Positions 1-9,205 are shown, counted from the first letter of the stretch. The stretch: DNA of 64,000 nt from Arthrobacter castelli DSM 16402 (GCF_000430705.1 NZ_AUMN01000010.1:113997-177996); one strand, 5' to 3'. Notes: generated by a model not told the origin, from the letters alone. Translations and numbers: made by a program.

Positions 1-1025
1 CGCTCGAATCCTATGTGGAGACCGACAAGGTCATGGACCTGACCGGGTTCCTGAACAACAACCCTGAGGTCAAGAACCGCTTCCTGCCCTCCGTGCTGGA
101 AAACGGGGTGGTTGACGGCAAGAACTACGCCGTGCCGAACAACAGCATCCAGCCAAAGGTTCTCTACTACAACAAGGAACTGTTCAAGCAGGTCGGCGTC
201 GAGCCGCCTCAGACCTGGTCCGACCTGATGGCCCTGGTTCCGAAATTCCGGGAGGCCGGAATCGCCCCGATCTCACTTGGCGGGCAGTCCAAATGGACCA
301 ACTTGATGTGGCTCGAGTACTTGGTGACCCGGATCGGCGGGAGCGAGGTCTTTGACAAGATCGTCTCCAACGAGCCCGACGCCTGGTCTGATCCGGCTGT
401 GCACGAAGCACTGACCAAGATCCAGAAGCTGGTCGATGCCGGCGGCTTCATCGACGGGTTCTCGTCAATCGCCGCCGACAGCGGTGCCGACGTCGCCCCG
501 CTCTACACCGGCAAGGCGGCCATGCTGCTGCAGGGATCATGGGTCTACACGGACATGAAGACGGCCGCTCCGAAGTTTGTCGAAAGCGGCAAGCTGGGCT
601 GGATGGAATTCCCGGCAGTCGCCGGCGGCGAAGGGGACCCCGACAGCATCGTCGGCAATCCCTCCAACTTCTGGTCCATCAACTCCGACGCCACCAAGGC
701 ACAGCAGAAGACGGCCAAGGAATACATCAAGAACACGCTGTTCGACGATGAATACATCAAGGGCATCGTCGATACCGGCGCCGTTCCGCCGGTCACCGGC
801 GTCGAAGATGAGTTGAAGGAGTCGCCGGACAGCGACTTCCTGACCTTCGTCTACGAAATGGCCAAGGATGCTCCCAGCTTCCAACTGTCATGGGACCAGG
901 CACTGGCACCGGGACAAGCGGACAAGATGCTGACCAATCTGGACCTGATTTTCCTGGGCAAGATCACCCCGGATCAGTTCGTCAAGCGGATGAACGCAAC
1001 GATCAAATCCGGAGCCGATCAGTAG
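1..1025 (+). CDS. Sugar ABC transporter substrate-binding protein, C-terminal part (5' end outside window)
   Basis: The reading frame is already open at the left edge (codons from position 3), so the signal peptide and N-terminal lobe are missing. The visible ~340 residues look like the C-terminal part of a CUT1-type (MalE/UgpB-like) extracellular solute-binding protein: a hinge with PKVLYYNKELFKQVGVEPPQ, then WSDLMALVPKFREAGIAPI, and GKAAMLLQGSWV, all typical of the family. It would capture a sugar or oligosaccharide outside the membrane and pass it to the two permeases that follow immediately. The stop codon is directly abutted by the ATG of the first permease. The downstream GH3 glycosidase and the nearby xylose genes suggest a beta-linked oligosaccharide such as a xylo- or gluco-oligosaccharide; this is inference. 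Confidence 0.9.
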   Translation, partial: LESYVETDKVMDLTGFLNNNPEVKNRFLPSVLENGVVDGKNYAVPNNSIQPKVLYYNKELFKQVGVEPPQTWSDLMALVPKFREAGIAPISLGGQSKWTNLMWLEYLVTRIGGSEVFDKIVSNEPDAWSDPAVHEALTKIQKLVDAGGFIDGFSSIAADSGADVAPLYTGKAAMLLQGSWVYTDMKTAAPKFVESGKLGWMEFPAVAGGEGDPDSIVGNPSNFWSINSDATKAQQKTAKEYIKNTLFDDEYIKGIVDTGAVPPVTGVEDELKESPDSDFLTFVYEMAKDAPSFQLSWDQALAPGQADKMLTNLDLIFLGKITPDQFVKRMNATIKSGADQ

Positions 1026-1925
1026 ATGAGTACACACACCAGTTCCCGAAGGACCCGCACCGCGGGCCCTTCGGGGTGGATGGCAGCTCCTGCCCTGCTG
1101 TTCTTCCTGGTCTTCGCGATCATTCCGCTCGGCGGGGTGGTGGTGCTGAGTTTCTCCAATTGGAACGGGCTCGGCGCCATCACCTGGGCCGGACTGAGCA
1201 GCTGGACGGAAGTTCTGACCTCGTCCGTGACGATCAATGCATTGGTGGTTACCGCCAAGGTGATCATCTATTCGTTCGTGGTGCAGACGCCCATCAGCCT
1301 GCTGCTCGGAGTCTTCATCGCCGGGAACCAGAAGTACAGGGCCCTGCTGGCCGTGCTCTATTTCGTCCCGTTGCTGCTCTCTTCCGCAGCGGTGGCCATT
1401 GCCTATAAGGCATTGCTCGACCCGAACTTCGGGCTGGCTGCCGGCTTGAACATTCCGGCGTTGGCGCAGAATTGGCTGGGCAATCCCGAGTTGGCCCTCT
1501 TCGTGGTCATCTTCGTCATCGCCTGGCAGTTCGTCCCGTTCCACACGCTGATTTACCAAGGCGGCGTGCGGCAGATCCCGGCGTCGCTGTATGAGGCGGC
1601 CGAGATCGATGGTGCGGGGAGGATCAAGCAGTTCTTCCACATCACGGTGCCGCAACTGAAATACACCATCATCACCTCCTCCACGCTGATGGTCGTCGGT
1701 TCGCTGGCCTACTTCGACCTGGTGTTCGTGCTCACCGGCGGCGGTCCCGGATACAGCACCCGGATCCTTCCACTGCACATGTACCTGACGGGCTTTCAAG
1801 CCAACGATATGGGTGCCGCCGCCGCGCTGGGCGTGATTCTGGTGGTCATCGGACTCGGCCTGGCACTGACCCTGCAGCGGCTCGGCGGCAAGGACCGTTC
1901 GGCCAGCCAATTGGAAGGACTGTAA
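1026..1925 (+). CDS. Carbohydrate ABC transporter permease, MalF-type
   Basis: A 299-residue integral membrane protein with about six hydrophobic segments, beginning after a short Ser/Thr/Arg-rich cytoplasmic tail. The EAA loop that contacts the ATPase is visible as YEAAEIDGAGRIKQFFHITV near residue 195, followed by the conserved segment VFVLTGGGPGYST. It forms the translocation pore with the next gene. Its ATG follows the binding-protein stop without a gap, and a GGAG inside the upstream coding end can serve as ribosome site. No ATPase gene is present in this operon, as is common for CUT1 systems in actinobacteria, which often share a MsiK-like ATPase encoded elsewhere. Confidence 0.92.
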   Translation: MSTHTSSRRTRTAGPSGWMAAPALLFFLVFAIIPLGGVVVLSFSNWNGLGAITWAGLSSWTEVLTSSVTINALVVTAKVIIYSFVVQTPISLLLGVFIAGNQKYRALLAVLYFVPLLLSSAAVAIAYKALLDPNFGLAAGLNIPALAQNWLGNPELALFVVIFVIAWQFVPFHTLIYQGGVRQIPASLYEAAEIDGAGRIKQFFHITVPQLKYTIITSSTLMVVGSLAYFDLVFVLTGGGPGYSTRILPLHMYLTGFQANDMGAAAALGVILVVIGLGLALTLQRLGGKDRSASQLEGL

Positions 1926-2831
1926 ATGGCTGTGACAAGTCCGACGAAGTCAAGGCGCCACCACCAAACGCGGGAGCCGGATATGCCAACGCCGAAGCCG
2001 GCGCGGACCATTGGCGGCCGCCGGCTGCCCAATCTGCCCGGCAGCCTGGGAGCGTGGCTGTGGCTGGCGGTGATCATCCTTCCGATTTACTACGTCATCA
2101 TCACCAGCTTCAAGCCCCGCGCCGGCTTCTTCAGGACCAATCCACTCTGGGTGCCTGACCCGACACTGGAGAACTACGCGCTGGTGCTCCAGAACGACTT
2201 CCTGCGCTATTTCGCCAATAGCCTCATCGTGACTGTCGGCAGCGTGCTGCCCGCACTGCTCGTGTCCTTCATGGCCACCTACGCGATTGTGCGGGGCAAG
2301 ACCAAGTTCCTGGGCATGGCCAACCGATTGTTCCTGCTCGGGCTGGCCATTCCCCTGCACGCGACGATCATTCCGATCTATTACATGGTCGGCAAAATGC
2401 ATCTCTACGACACGCTGCTGGCCTTGATCCTGCCCTCGATCGCCTTCGCCATCCCGATTTCGGTGCTGATCCTGTCCAGTTCCATGCGGAATGTGCCCAA
2501 CGAGTTGTTCGAGTCAATGCGGCTGGACGGGTGTTCGGACTGGACGATGATGTGGCGGCTCGCGCTGCCGATGACCCGGCCGGCGGTAGTCACCGTGGGC
2601 ATCTACAACGCCCTGCAGGTATGGAACGGTTTCCTGTTCCCGCTGGTGCTGACACAGAGCCCGGAGCTGCGGGTGCTTCCGCTGTCCCTGTGGGCTTACC
2701 AGGGGCAGTTCGGGTCGAACATTCCAGCCGTGCTTGCCGCCGTCGTGCTCGCAACCTTGCCTCTGGTGGTGCTTTATGTCGTGGCACGCCGCCAGCTGGT
2801 GGGCGGACTGGCCGCCGGATTCAGCAAATAA
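1926..2831 (+). CDS. Carbohydrate ABC transporter permease, MalG-type
   Basis: Second permease of the importer (301 residues from the ATG at 1926). The C-terminal EAA loop is visible as FESMRLDGCSDWTMMWRLAL, and the family's typical ending (ATLPLVVLYVVARRQLVGGL) is present. The start at 1926 directly follows the upstream TAA and has a good ribosome site (GGAAGGA, 6 bases upstream). An in-frame ATG at 1983 with GGGAG upstream is an alternative that would drop a 19-residue polar tail. The pair 1026/1926 is translationally coupled and feeds into the GH3 gene 31 bases downstream, so import and hydrolysis are probably one operon. Confidence 0.92.
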   Translation: MAVTSPTKSRRHHQTREPDMPTPKPARTIGGRRLPNLPGSLGAWLWLAVIILPIYYVIITSFKPRAGFFRTNPLWVPDPTLENYALVLQNDFLRYFANSLIVTVGSVLPALLVSFMATYAIVRGKTKFLGMANRLFLLGLAIPLHATIIPIYYMVGKMHLYDTLLALILPSIAFAIPISVLILSSSMRNVPNELFESMRLDGCSDWTMMWRLALPMTRPAVVTVGIYNALQVWNGFLFPLVLTQSPELRVLPLSLWAYQGQFGSNIPAVLAAVVLATLPLVVLYVVARRQLVGGLAAGFSK

Positions 2832-2862
2832 GAACCACTTCAACCAATTAGAGGGTAAATCT

Positions 2863-5361
2863 ATGACCACTGATGCCAAGGCGACCGACGTCGACCATAT
2901 CTGGCTCGACCCGTCCCTGCCGGCCGGACAGCGCGTGGAATCGCTTGTCACCCAAATGACACTGCACGAGAAAGTCGCGCAGTTGTATGGACTGTGGCTG
3001 GCGCCGCCCACCGAAGGTGGAGACGTCGCCCCGCATATGAGCGACCTGTCCGGACATGTCGATATCGAGGCCCTCGTGCCCCACGGCGTCGGACAGCTCA
3101 CCCGGCATTTCGGTTCCGCGCCGGTCGACCCGGCCGAGGGGGCCGCCTCGCTGGCACGGCTGCAACAGCGGATTGCCGCCGGAAACCGGTTTGGCATTCC
3201 CGCCGTGGCGCATGAGGAATGCCTGGCCGGGTTCACCGCATGGGGCGCGACCGCGTATCCGGTGCCGTTGTCGTGGGGCGCCACCTTTAACCCGGAGCTT
3301 GTGGAGGAGATGTCGTCGCGGATCGCCGCCGGGATGAAGAGTGTCGGTGTGCACCAGGGGCTGGCCCCGGTGCTGGACGTGGCCCGGGACCTGCGCTGGG
3401 GACGGGTCGAAGAGACGATCGGCGAAGACCCGCTGCTGGTGGGCACCATCGCCACCGCCTACGTGCGCGGCCTGGAAGCCAACGGAATTGTGGCAACGCT
3501 GAAACACTTTATCGGCTATTCCGCCTCCAAGGCCGGACGGAATCTCGCCCCGGTGTCCATGGGGCCGCGGGAGTTCAACGACGTCATGGTTCCGCCGTTC
3601 GAAATGGCGGTGCGGGACAGCGGCGTGCGGTCGGTGATGCATTCGTATACCGACATCGACGGCGTGCCATCAGTGGCGGACGAAGGCCTGCTGACCGGAC
3701 TGTTGCGCCAGACGTGGGACTTTGACGGGACCGTCGTGGCCGACTACTTCGGCGTTTCGTTCCTGAAAACACTGCACGGGGTCGCCGGCACGTGGGGCGA
3801 GGCCGCCTCCCAGGCACTGCGGGCCGGGCTCGACGTCGAACTGCCCACCATGAAGGCGTTCGCCGAGCCGCTGATCGCCGAGATTGAAGAGGGCCGGCTG
3901 GACGAGGCGTATGTGGATCGGGCGCTGCGGCGGGTGCTGCACCAGAAGCTTCAACTCGGTCTGCTCGACCCCGACTGGACCCCGGAACCTGACGGATGGA
4001 CCGTCGGGAACACAAACGACGACGGCGAGCCCAACAGCACCGAGGGCGCCGACCATGCCCACGACGCCGCAGACGACGGCGTCGAACGCATCGCCGGCAC
4101 GATCGACCTGGACCCGGAGTCCGACCGGCGCATCGCCGGCCAACTGGCCGAACAGGCCGTCGTGCTGGTGGCCAACAACGGCATCCTGCCCGCCGTGCCG
4201 GCGGCACCGGCAGCCCCGTCATCGGCGTCGGCGCACGCACCGGCAGCGGCGCCGGCGGCACAGACCCGCATCGCCGTCGTCGGGCCCAATGCCGACGACG
4301 CCCTCAATCTGCTGGGCTGCTACTCCTTTCCCGGGCACGTGGGGCCCGCCTATCCGGACGCCGGGCTCGGGATCGAAATCCCGACCGTGCTGGACGCCCT
4401 TCGGGACGAATACCCCGACGCCGACATCGAATTCGTGCCTGGAGTTTCAGTCGATGGCGGCAGCACGGAGGGGATTTCCGACGCCACCGCCGCCGCGGAG
4501 CGGGCGGACCTGGTCATTGCCGTGCTGGGTGACCGGCCGGGGCTGTTCGGCCGCGGCACCTCAGGAGAGGGATGCGACGCCGAATCGCTGGAACTGCCGG
4601 GACACCAGTGGGCGCTGCTCGATGCAGTGCTCGACGCCGGCACGCCGGTGGTCACTGCGCTGGTGGCCGGCCGGACATATTACCTGCACGACGCCCCCGA
4701 ACGCTCGGCCGCCATCGTGCAGACCTTCTTCCCCGGAGAGGAAGGCGCCGGTGCGCTCGCAGGCGTGCTCAGCGGCCGGATCAATCCCTCGGGCCGGTTG
4801 CCGGTAAGTATTCCGGGACAAAGCGGCGGCCAGCCGGCAACCTACCTGGCCGCCCCGCTGGCCGGGCCGAGCCAGGTGTCCAACACCGACCCATCGGCCC
4901 GGTTCGGATTCGGTCACGGGCTGGGCTATTCGGACTTCGGCTGGAGCGCACCGACGATTGCTGATCCCACCGTGGCCACCGACGGCGCGACGAACGTCCG
5001 GATCACGGTGACCAACCACGGCGCCCGGGACGGGGCCGACGTCGTCCAGCTGTACCTGCACGATCCGGTGGCCAGCGTGGTCCGGCCCGTGAACCGGCTC
5101 ATCGGGTACCAGAGGGTGGAGCTGGCGGCGGGGGAGTCCGCGCAGGTGGAGTTCGAAGTGCCCGCGGACCTGGCCGCCTTCACCGGCAGGGACTACCAGC
5201 GCATCGTGGAACCCGGCGTCGTCGAGTTCCGGCTGGGGCGCTCCAGTGCCGACGTCGTCCACTCACTGGAATGCACGCTGACCGGGGACACCCGGGTGGT
5301 CGATCACACCCGCGCCCTCGAGGCTGATTCGACCATTCGCATTGGAGCAGATGTGTCCTAG
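2863..5361 (+). CDS. Glycoside hydrolase family 3 (beta-glucosidase/beta-xylosidase type)
   Basis: An 832-residue GH3 enzyme without signal peptide, so probably cytoplasmic and acting on the oligosaccharide imported by the preceding ABC system. The N-terminal TIM-barrel domain (roughly residues 20-370) carries WGRVEETIGEDPLLVG, KHFIGY and the nucleophile region VVADYFGV (Asp about 294). The C-terminal GH3 domain starts after about residue 420, and a fibronectin-III-like domain lies near 720-810. The start ATG at 2863 has GAGGG seven bases upstream and matches the usual N-terminus (DPSLPAGQRVESLVTQMTL). An Ala/Pro-rich linker around residues 444-466 is an unusual low-complexity insertion. Beta-xylosidase or beta-glucosidase specificity cannot be decided by eye. 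A decayed copy of its 3' end lies at 7353-7570. Confidence 0.93.
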   Translation: MTTDAKATDVDHIWLDPSLPAGQRVESLVTQMTLHEKVAQLYGLWLAPPTEGGDVAPHMSDLSGHVDIEALVPHGVGQLTRHFGSAPVDPAEGAASLARLQQRIAAGNRFGIPAVAHEECLAGFTAWGATAYPVPLSWGATFNPELVEEMSSRIAAGMKSVGVHQGLAPVLDVARDLRWGRVEETIGEDPLLVGTIATAYVRGLEANGIVATLKHFIGYSASKAGRNLAPVSMGPREFNDVMVPPFEMAVRDSGVRSVMHSYTDIDGVPSVADEGLLTGLLRQTWDFDGTVVADYFGVSFLKTLHGVAGTWGEAASQALRAGLDVELPTMKAFAEPLIAEIEEGRLDEAYVDRALRRVLHQKLQLGLLDPDWTPEPDGWTVGNTNDDGEPNSTEGADHAHDAADDGVERIAGTIDLDPESDRRIAGQLAEQAVVLVANNGILPAVPAAPAAPSSASAHAPAAAPAAQTRIAVVGPNADDALNLLGCYSFPGHVGPAYPDAGLGIEIPTVLDALRDEYPDADIEFVPGVSVDGGSTEGISDATAAAERADLVIAVLGDRPGLFGRGTSGEGCDAESLELPGHQWALLDAVLDAGTPVVTALVAGRTYYLHDAPERSAAIVQTFFPGEEGAGALAGVLSGRINPSGRLPVSIPGQSGGQPATYLAAPLAGPSQVSNTDPSARFGFGHGLGYSDFGWSAPTIADPTVATDGATNVRITVTNHGARDGADVVQLYLHDPVASVVRPVNRLIGYQRVELAAGESAQVEFEVPADLAAFTGRDYQRIVEPGVVEFRLGRSSADVVHSLECTLTGDTRVVDHTRALEADSTIRIGADVS

Positions 5362-5372
5362 ACTTATGGACC

Positions 5373-6380
5373 ATGGGACTGGAACCGGCACTGCTGGACT
5401 GGTTGCTCGACTCCGATCCGGCGCTGCGCTGGCAGGTTGAGCGGGACCTTGCCCGCGCCCCGGAGCGGCAATGGGCCGCGACCAAGGCCCGGGTCGCCAC
5501 GGAGGGCTTTGGCGCGCGGCTGCTCGGCCTGCAGGACCCTGATGGGCAATGGGCCCGCGGAGCGTACTTCCCCGGCCAGGGTTTCGACACGGCAGGAACC
5601 ACCGGGGATGCTGACGGTCAACCCTGGGTCGCAACGACCTGGTCATTGAATTCGCTGCGGGAGTGGGGCCTCGACGCTGCGGAGCTGCCCGGCACGGCGG
5701 AATTGCTCGCCGCCAACAGCCGATGGGAGTATGACGACCTGCCGTACTGGGGCGGCGAAGTCGACTGCTGCATCAACGCCTTCACCCTCGCCAATGGCGC
5801 CTGGCTGGGAGTGGACGTTTCCGACCTCGGGCAGTGGTTTATCGAGCACCGCCTGGACGACGGCGGCTGGAACTGTGAGTGGGAGGAAGGCTCGACCCGG
5901 TCCTCCTTCCACTCGACGCTGAATTCACTCAAGGGGCTGCTGTACTACGAACAGGGGACCGGAAGCTCCGACGGGCTCCGCGAGGCACGCAAAGCTGGCG
6001 AAGAATACCTGCTGGAGCGTCGGCTGCTCTACACCCTCTCAACGGGACAACTGGTGGGCCCATGGGCGACACGGTTCGCCTACCCGTTCCGCTGGTACTA
6101 CAGCGTGCTCAACGCGCTGGATTACTTCCGGTCCGCGGCAATCCATGATGATGTCGGTCCCGACCCCCGGCTGGCGGAGGCCATCGAGGCGATCCGTAGT
6201 GCACGCGAACCGGACGGGACGTGGCTGCAGGAACGCCGCCATCCGGGTCTGACGTGGTTCGAAGTCGATGCACCGGTGAGCGAGTCGTCCAAGTGGCTCA
6301 CCTTCTACGGCTCCCGCGCTCTTGAGTGGTGGGGCCAGCATCCGAAGGCCGACCATAAGAAGAAGCGGCAGACCGAATGA
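5373..6380 (+). CDS. Squalene-cyclase/prenyltransferase-like alpha/alpha-toroid protein, function unknown
   Basis: A 335-residue, Trp-rich soluble protein. It resembles conserved actinobacterial proteins annotated as squalene-cyclase-like because of repeated motifs such as LLGLQDPDGQWARGAYF, HRLDDGGWNCEWEEGSTRSS and EPDGTWLQERRHPG, which fit the repeats of an alpha/alpha barrel. The DxDD motif of real class II cyclases is not seen, so terpene cyclisation is unlikely; a carbohydrate- or lipid-binding toroid is possible. It starts 11 bases after the GH3 gene and is probably cotranscribed with it. Its stop codon lies in the loop of a perfect hairpin (6364-6394). No clear ribosome site precedes the ATG, so translational coupling to GH3 is likely. 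Confidence 0.7.
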   Translation: MGLEPALLDWLLDSDPALRWQVERDLARAPERQWAATKARVATEGFGARLLGLQDPDGQWARGAYFPGQGFDTAGTTGDADGQPWVATTWSLNSLREWGLDAAELPGTAELLAANSRWEYDDLPYWGGEVDCCINAFTLANGAWLGVDVSDLGQWFIEHRLDDGGWNCEWEEGSTRSSFHSTLNSLKGLLYYEQGTGSSDGLREARKAGEEYLLERRLLYTLSTGQLVGPWATRFAYPFRWYYSVLNALDYFRSAAIHDDVGPDPRLAEAIEAIRSAREPDGTWLQERRHPGLTWFEVDAPVSESSKWLTFYGSRALEWWGQHPKADHKKKRQTE

Positions 6381-6394
6381 CTCGGTCTGCCGCT
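6364..6394. terminator. Bidirectional hairpin terminator between convergent genes
   Basis: Perfect 13-bp stem AGCGGCAGACCGA / TCGGTCTGCCGCT with a five-base loop that contains the TGA of the upstream gene. It lies between convergent genes ending at 6380 (+) and 6409 (-). No strong T tract follows, which is common in GC-rich actinobacteria. Confidence 0.75.
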
Positions 6395-6408
6395 CCGTCT
6401 TCGCCGCT

Positions 6409-6609
6409 CTACTGCTTATTCGTAGAAGCCATACGTTCTATGAGCAGGAATAAGAGACTGGCTACAAACGCGCCGAGCAGGAACGGTGAAAACTTCCAAA
6501 ACGGGTCACTGTGCATCCCGCTTAGCATGGCGAAATATGCAGCCGCGCCGCAGGCTATGCCAATAGCCAGTGTCACCAATGCCGTAACGATCCTGGAGCG
6601 TGTAGTCAT
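6409..6609 (-). CDS. Small two-helix membrane protein, unknown function
   Basis: A 66-residue protein starting MTTRSRIVTALVTLAIG with two hydrophobic helices (about residues 8-26 and 40-58). A longer in-frame start at 6690 exists, but GGGAGG sits eight bases before the ATG at 6609 and the hydrophobic helix follows directly, so the short form is preferred. It resembles many uncharacterised small actinobacterial membrane proteins; no function can be assigned. Confidence 0.5.
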   Translation of the reverse strand: MTTRSRIVTALVTLAIGIACGAAAYFAMLSGMHSDPFWKFSPFLLGAFVASLLFLLIERMASTNKQ

Positions 6610-6749
6610 TCCTGCCTCCCGCGGCGGCTCAGCTTTGCCGCTTTGTGCCATCGGCTGAGTTTTCAGTCCTGGAAATTGTGTCATGTCCATTCAGCCATAA
6701 ATTTCGCTCGATGACAGTGCCCGCGTCCAGTTAGAGTAACCCCGCACCG

Positions 6750-7103
6750 CTACACGGTTAGCATCCGGGCGAGCATCTGTCGCACCTCGGTCAACTCGTT
6801 CACAGACAGGGCGATCTCCGGGGCATGCCGACGAAACCGATGGACGGAGACGGTTCGAATTTGTTCGGTGATGACCCATCCGCTACCTGAGGCCACCTGA
6901 ATTCGGTGCTTCCAGCCACGACGTTCGACAGTGGTCAAGGGCAGCACGCTGGCCAGTTGGCCCAGGGTGACGTCAAGGTGGAAGCGTGATGAGACTACCA
7001 ATGCCGGCCGGTCCTTAGCTTGCTCTCGGCCTTGTGCCGGATCGAAGTCGACGAACCACACCTGCCCAGGCTCGATTGGTGGACGAGGTGCTGGCGGGTT
7101 CAA
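6750..7103 (-). CDS. Type II toxin, PemK/MazF family
   Basis: A ribosome-independent mRNA interferase-like toxin of 117 residues. The family signature is clear: GQVWFVDFDPAQGREQAKDR followed by PALVVSS, then VLPLTTV and the helix TEQIRTVSVHRF. Two starts are possible. The TTG at 7103 overlaps the antitoxin stop as TTGA and has GGAG eight bases upstream, which fits translational coupling and the usual family length; the GTG at 7121 would add six residues. The gene follows the putative antitoxin in the same direction. The module sits between two halves of the xylan-related region, next to a decayed GH3 fragment. Confidence 0.85.
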   Translation of the reverse strand: MNPPAPRPPIEPGQVWFVDFDPAQGREQAKDRPALVVSSRFHLDVTLGQLASVLPLTTVERRGWKHRIQVASGSGWVITEQIRTVSVHRFRRHAPEIALSVNELTEVRQMLARMLTV

Positions 7104-7348
7104 CCGCCGGTCTCCGTCCACTCATCGCTGACCGGGGCGTCGGCACTCGACCATTCCTCGGCCTCAGCAAGGTAATCAGACCACCCCTCCGGGTTTGCTT
7201 CGCGGTAACGGTGCACTGCCGCGATAGCGGTAGTTTGCCAATGTTCATCGATGAGCCGCCGGACCGTCTCATCAGCTGACGCACCGTCAAACTCGTCCCG
7301 TCCGATGCGCAACACCTGCTCGCGGGTTTCGTCTCTAACTCGTAACAT
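7100..7348 (-). CDS. Putative antitoxin partner of the MazF-like toxin
   Basis: An 82-residue acidic protein starting MLRVRDETREQVLRIG. The N-terminal half has the pattern of a ribbon-helix-helix DNA-binding domain (RDETREQVLRIG...SADETVRRLIDEHW), and the acidic C-terminal half (EGWSDYLAEAEEWSSAD) would be the toxin-neutralising tail. Its stop overlaps the toxin start. The assignment rests mostly on gene order and size. Homology of the start region (7346-7348) is bordered immediately upstream by the decayed GH3 fragment. Confidence 0.7.
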   Translation of the reverse strand: MLRVRDETREQVLRIGRDEFDGASADETVRRLIDEHWQTTAIAAVHRYREANPEGWSDYLAEAEEWSSADAPVSDEWTETGG

Positions 7349-7352
7349 GAAG

Positions 7353-7570
7353 CGGGCCGAGCCAAGTGTTCAACACCGCCCCATCGGCCCGGTTCGGATT
7401 CGGCCACGGGCTGGGGTGTTCGGACTTCGACTGGAGCGCACTAGAGATTTCGGATATCCGTCGAGTTCCGGCTGACTCGGTCCAGTGCAGACGTCGTCCA
7501 CTCGCTGGAATGTACCCTGGACCGGACAGACTCGAGGCCGACCACACCCGCGCTCTGCAGACACAATCGG
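7353..7570 (+). pseudogene. Decayed fragment of a second GH3 gene (C-terminal part, internal deletion)
   Basis: Bases 7353-7441 are about 90% identical by eye to 4863-4951 of the intact GH3 gene, including CATCGGCCCGGTTCGGATTC. From 7459 the sequence resumes homology at 5219 (CGTCGAGTTCCGGCTG), up to about 7570. Roughly 250 bases between these blocks are missing in this copy, which also shifts the frame. No intact reading frame remains. It is most simply a remnant of a duplicated GH3 gene, or of a homologous gene brought in and eroded, lying directly upstream of the toxin-antitoxin start. Confidence 0.8.
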
Positions 7571-7850
7571 CTGTCCGTCACGTCCCAATCAGGGGTGAGC
7601 GCCGCGAGTCTGCCTTAGTTCGTCAATCTGCAGGCGATTGGCGTGCTGATTGGTCACTTTCTCCCGGATCCGCGAGGCGTGGACAATATCTGCCGTTTGA
7701 CCCGCCCCATTCCGGTACTTGGTGTCCTCTCGTGCCTTGCGGACGATGCCGGCAGCATCCTGGTTGGGGTTGAGGGTGCGGGGATCGCTGCCGCCAATGC
7801 AAGCAGATTCGCAGGCATCGATACTCAGCAGCACGCAAGTATACGAACGA
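7571..7850. other. Non-coding or decayed stretch, nothing recognised
   Basis: Short open frames exist on the minus strand (for example one ending at 7589 that contains DPRTLNPNQDAAGIVRKA), but there is no convincing ribosome site or family match. It may be a relic of a small gene; I could not identify it. Confidence 0.35.
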
Positions 7851-7887
7851 GAACCGCCGGCACCCCAATGCGGGACGCCGGCGGTTC
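7851..7887 (-). terminator. Hairpin terminator downstream of xylA
   Basis: Perfect 11-bp stem GAACCGCCGGC / GCCGGCGGTTC with a 15-base loop, located 27 bases after the xylA stop and followed on the minus strand by TCGTTCGTAT. Confidence 0.75.
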
Positions 7888-7913
7888 ACGCGCTGGTGAT
7901 GATCTGATGCGGT

Positions 7914-9101
7914 TCAGCGTGCGTTCATCAGGTGCTCCAGGGCCAGCTGGTTGAGCTGCACGAAGGCGAAAGAACGCTCGGCCGTTGCGTCGGCGTCGAA
8001 CTTTTCGAAGGTCGTTTCGTCGCGGAGCAGGTCCTCGGTTGTCTCGCCGGCGCTAAAGGTCGGTTCGGAGAGGTTGAGGATGCCGGAATCGGCCATAGCG
8101 CTCTGGACTTCCGGATCCTCACGGAAGGCGCGGGCCCGTTCTTTGAGCATCAGGTATGTGGACATGTTGGCCTTGGCCGAGTTCCACACGCCGTCGTAGC
8201 CGTCGGTGCGGGAGGGCTTGTAGTCGAAATGCCGGGGTCCGTCGTAGCGGGGACCGCCGCCGGGGAAGCCATTCTCGAGCAGGTCTACGGTGAAGAAGGC
8301 GCTGGTGAGGTCGCCGTGTCCAAAGACGAGGTCCTGGTCGTATTTGATGGAACGCTGGCCGTTCAGGTCGATGTGGAACAGCTTGCCGGACCAGAGGGCC
8401 TGGGCGATGCTGTGGGTGAAGTTGAGTCCGGCCATCTGCTCGTGGCCGGTTTCCGGGTTCACGCCCACGATGTCGCCGTGTTCGAGTTCGTTGATCAGGG
8501 CCAGGGCGCTGCCAACGGTCGGCAGCAGGATGTCCCCGCGCGGTTCGTTCGGCTTGGGCTCGATGGCGATCCGGAGATCGTACTTCTTCTCCTTAATGTA
8601 GGCCGCGACCGTGTCAATGCCTTCCTTCATCCGGTCGAATGCCGCCGACAGGTCCTTGGACCCGTCATATTCACTGCCTTCGCGCCCTCCCCACATGACG
8701 AATGTTTTGGCACCCATTTCTGCGGCCAGGTCAACGTTGCGCAGCACCTTCCGCAGGGCAAAACGGCGAACGTTGCGGTCGTTGGAGGTGAAGCCGCCGT
8801 CCTTGAAGACCGGGTGGGAGAAGAGGTTGGTCGTCACCATCGGGACCTGGAGCCCGGTTTCATCCAAGGCACCCTTGAATTTCTTCAGGATGGCTTCGCG
8901 CTCGTTGGCATCTGCGTCGAATGGGATCAGGTCGTCGTCGTGGAAGGTGATTCCGTAGGCGCCCATGTCGCTGAGGCGCTGCACCGCTTCCACCGGATCG
9001 ACCGGTTTGCGCGATGGCGGGCCGAACGGGTCCTGCCCGGTCCAGCCCACGGTCCACAGTCCAAAGGAGAACCTGTCGTCACGGGTCGGCTGTACAGTCA
9101 T
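7914..9101 (-). CDS. xylA: Xylose isomerase
   Basis: A 395-residue class I xylose isomerase of the actinobacterial type, converting D-xylose to D-xylulose in the cytoplasm. Seen directly: [12 protein letters not shown], the catalytic His region [26 protein letters not shown], the metal-binding [30 protein letters not shown] and the C-terminal [11 protein letters not shown]. All metal and base-catalysis motifs look intact. The ATG at 9101 has GAGGTG eight bases upstream; a GTG three codons earlier is less likely. It is divergent from a ROK regulator and ends in a strong hairpin. No xylB kinase is adjacent. Confidence 0.97.
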   Translation of the reverse strand: MTVQPTRDDRFSFGLWTVGWTGQDPFGPPSRKPVDPVEAVQRLSDMGAYGITFHDDDLIPFDADANEREAILKKFKGALDETGLQVPMVTTNLFSHPVFKDGGFTSNDRNVRRFALRKVLRNVDLAAEMGAKTFVMWGGREGSEYDGSKDLSAAFDRMKEGIDTVAAYIKEKKYDLRIAIEPKPNEPRGDILLPTVGSALALINELEHGDIVGVNPETGHEQMAGLNFTHSIAQALWSGKLFHIDLNGQRSIKYDQDLVFGHGDLTSAFFTVDLLENGFPGGGPRYDGPRHFDYKPSRTDGYDGVWNSAKANMSTYLMLKERARAFREDPEVQSAMADSGILNLSEPTFSAGETTEDLLRDETTFEKFDADATAERSFAFVQLNQLALEHLMNAR

Positions 9102-9132
9102 TGGAAACACCTCACGTAGTATTGCGCAGAAT

Positions 9133-9151
9133 TAGTTTTCAACATGAACTA
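9133..9151. promoter_or_regulatory. Candidate operator between xylA and the ROK regulator
   Basis: Inverted repeat TAGTT-N9-AACTA in the AT-rich part of the 104-base divergent intergenic region. Position and symmetry fit a ROK/XylR binding site; the assignment is inference. Confidence 0.45.
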
Positions 9152-9205
9152 TATGGTTGTTGAGGCGGCGGGTCAATAGGTTTTGCAAGGATTGGAAGGA
9201 GAACG

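Noticed and set aside
888..1910. Long antisense frame across the first permease gene
   Set aside because: Composition is His/Gln/Arg-rich as expected from reading GC-rich coding DNA backwards; no ribosome site or homology.
7932..9119. Long open frame antisense to xylA
   Set aside because: It is the complement of a well-supported gene in GC-rich DNA, where antisense frames stay open; the protein has no family features.
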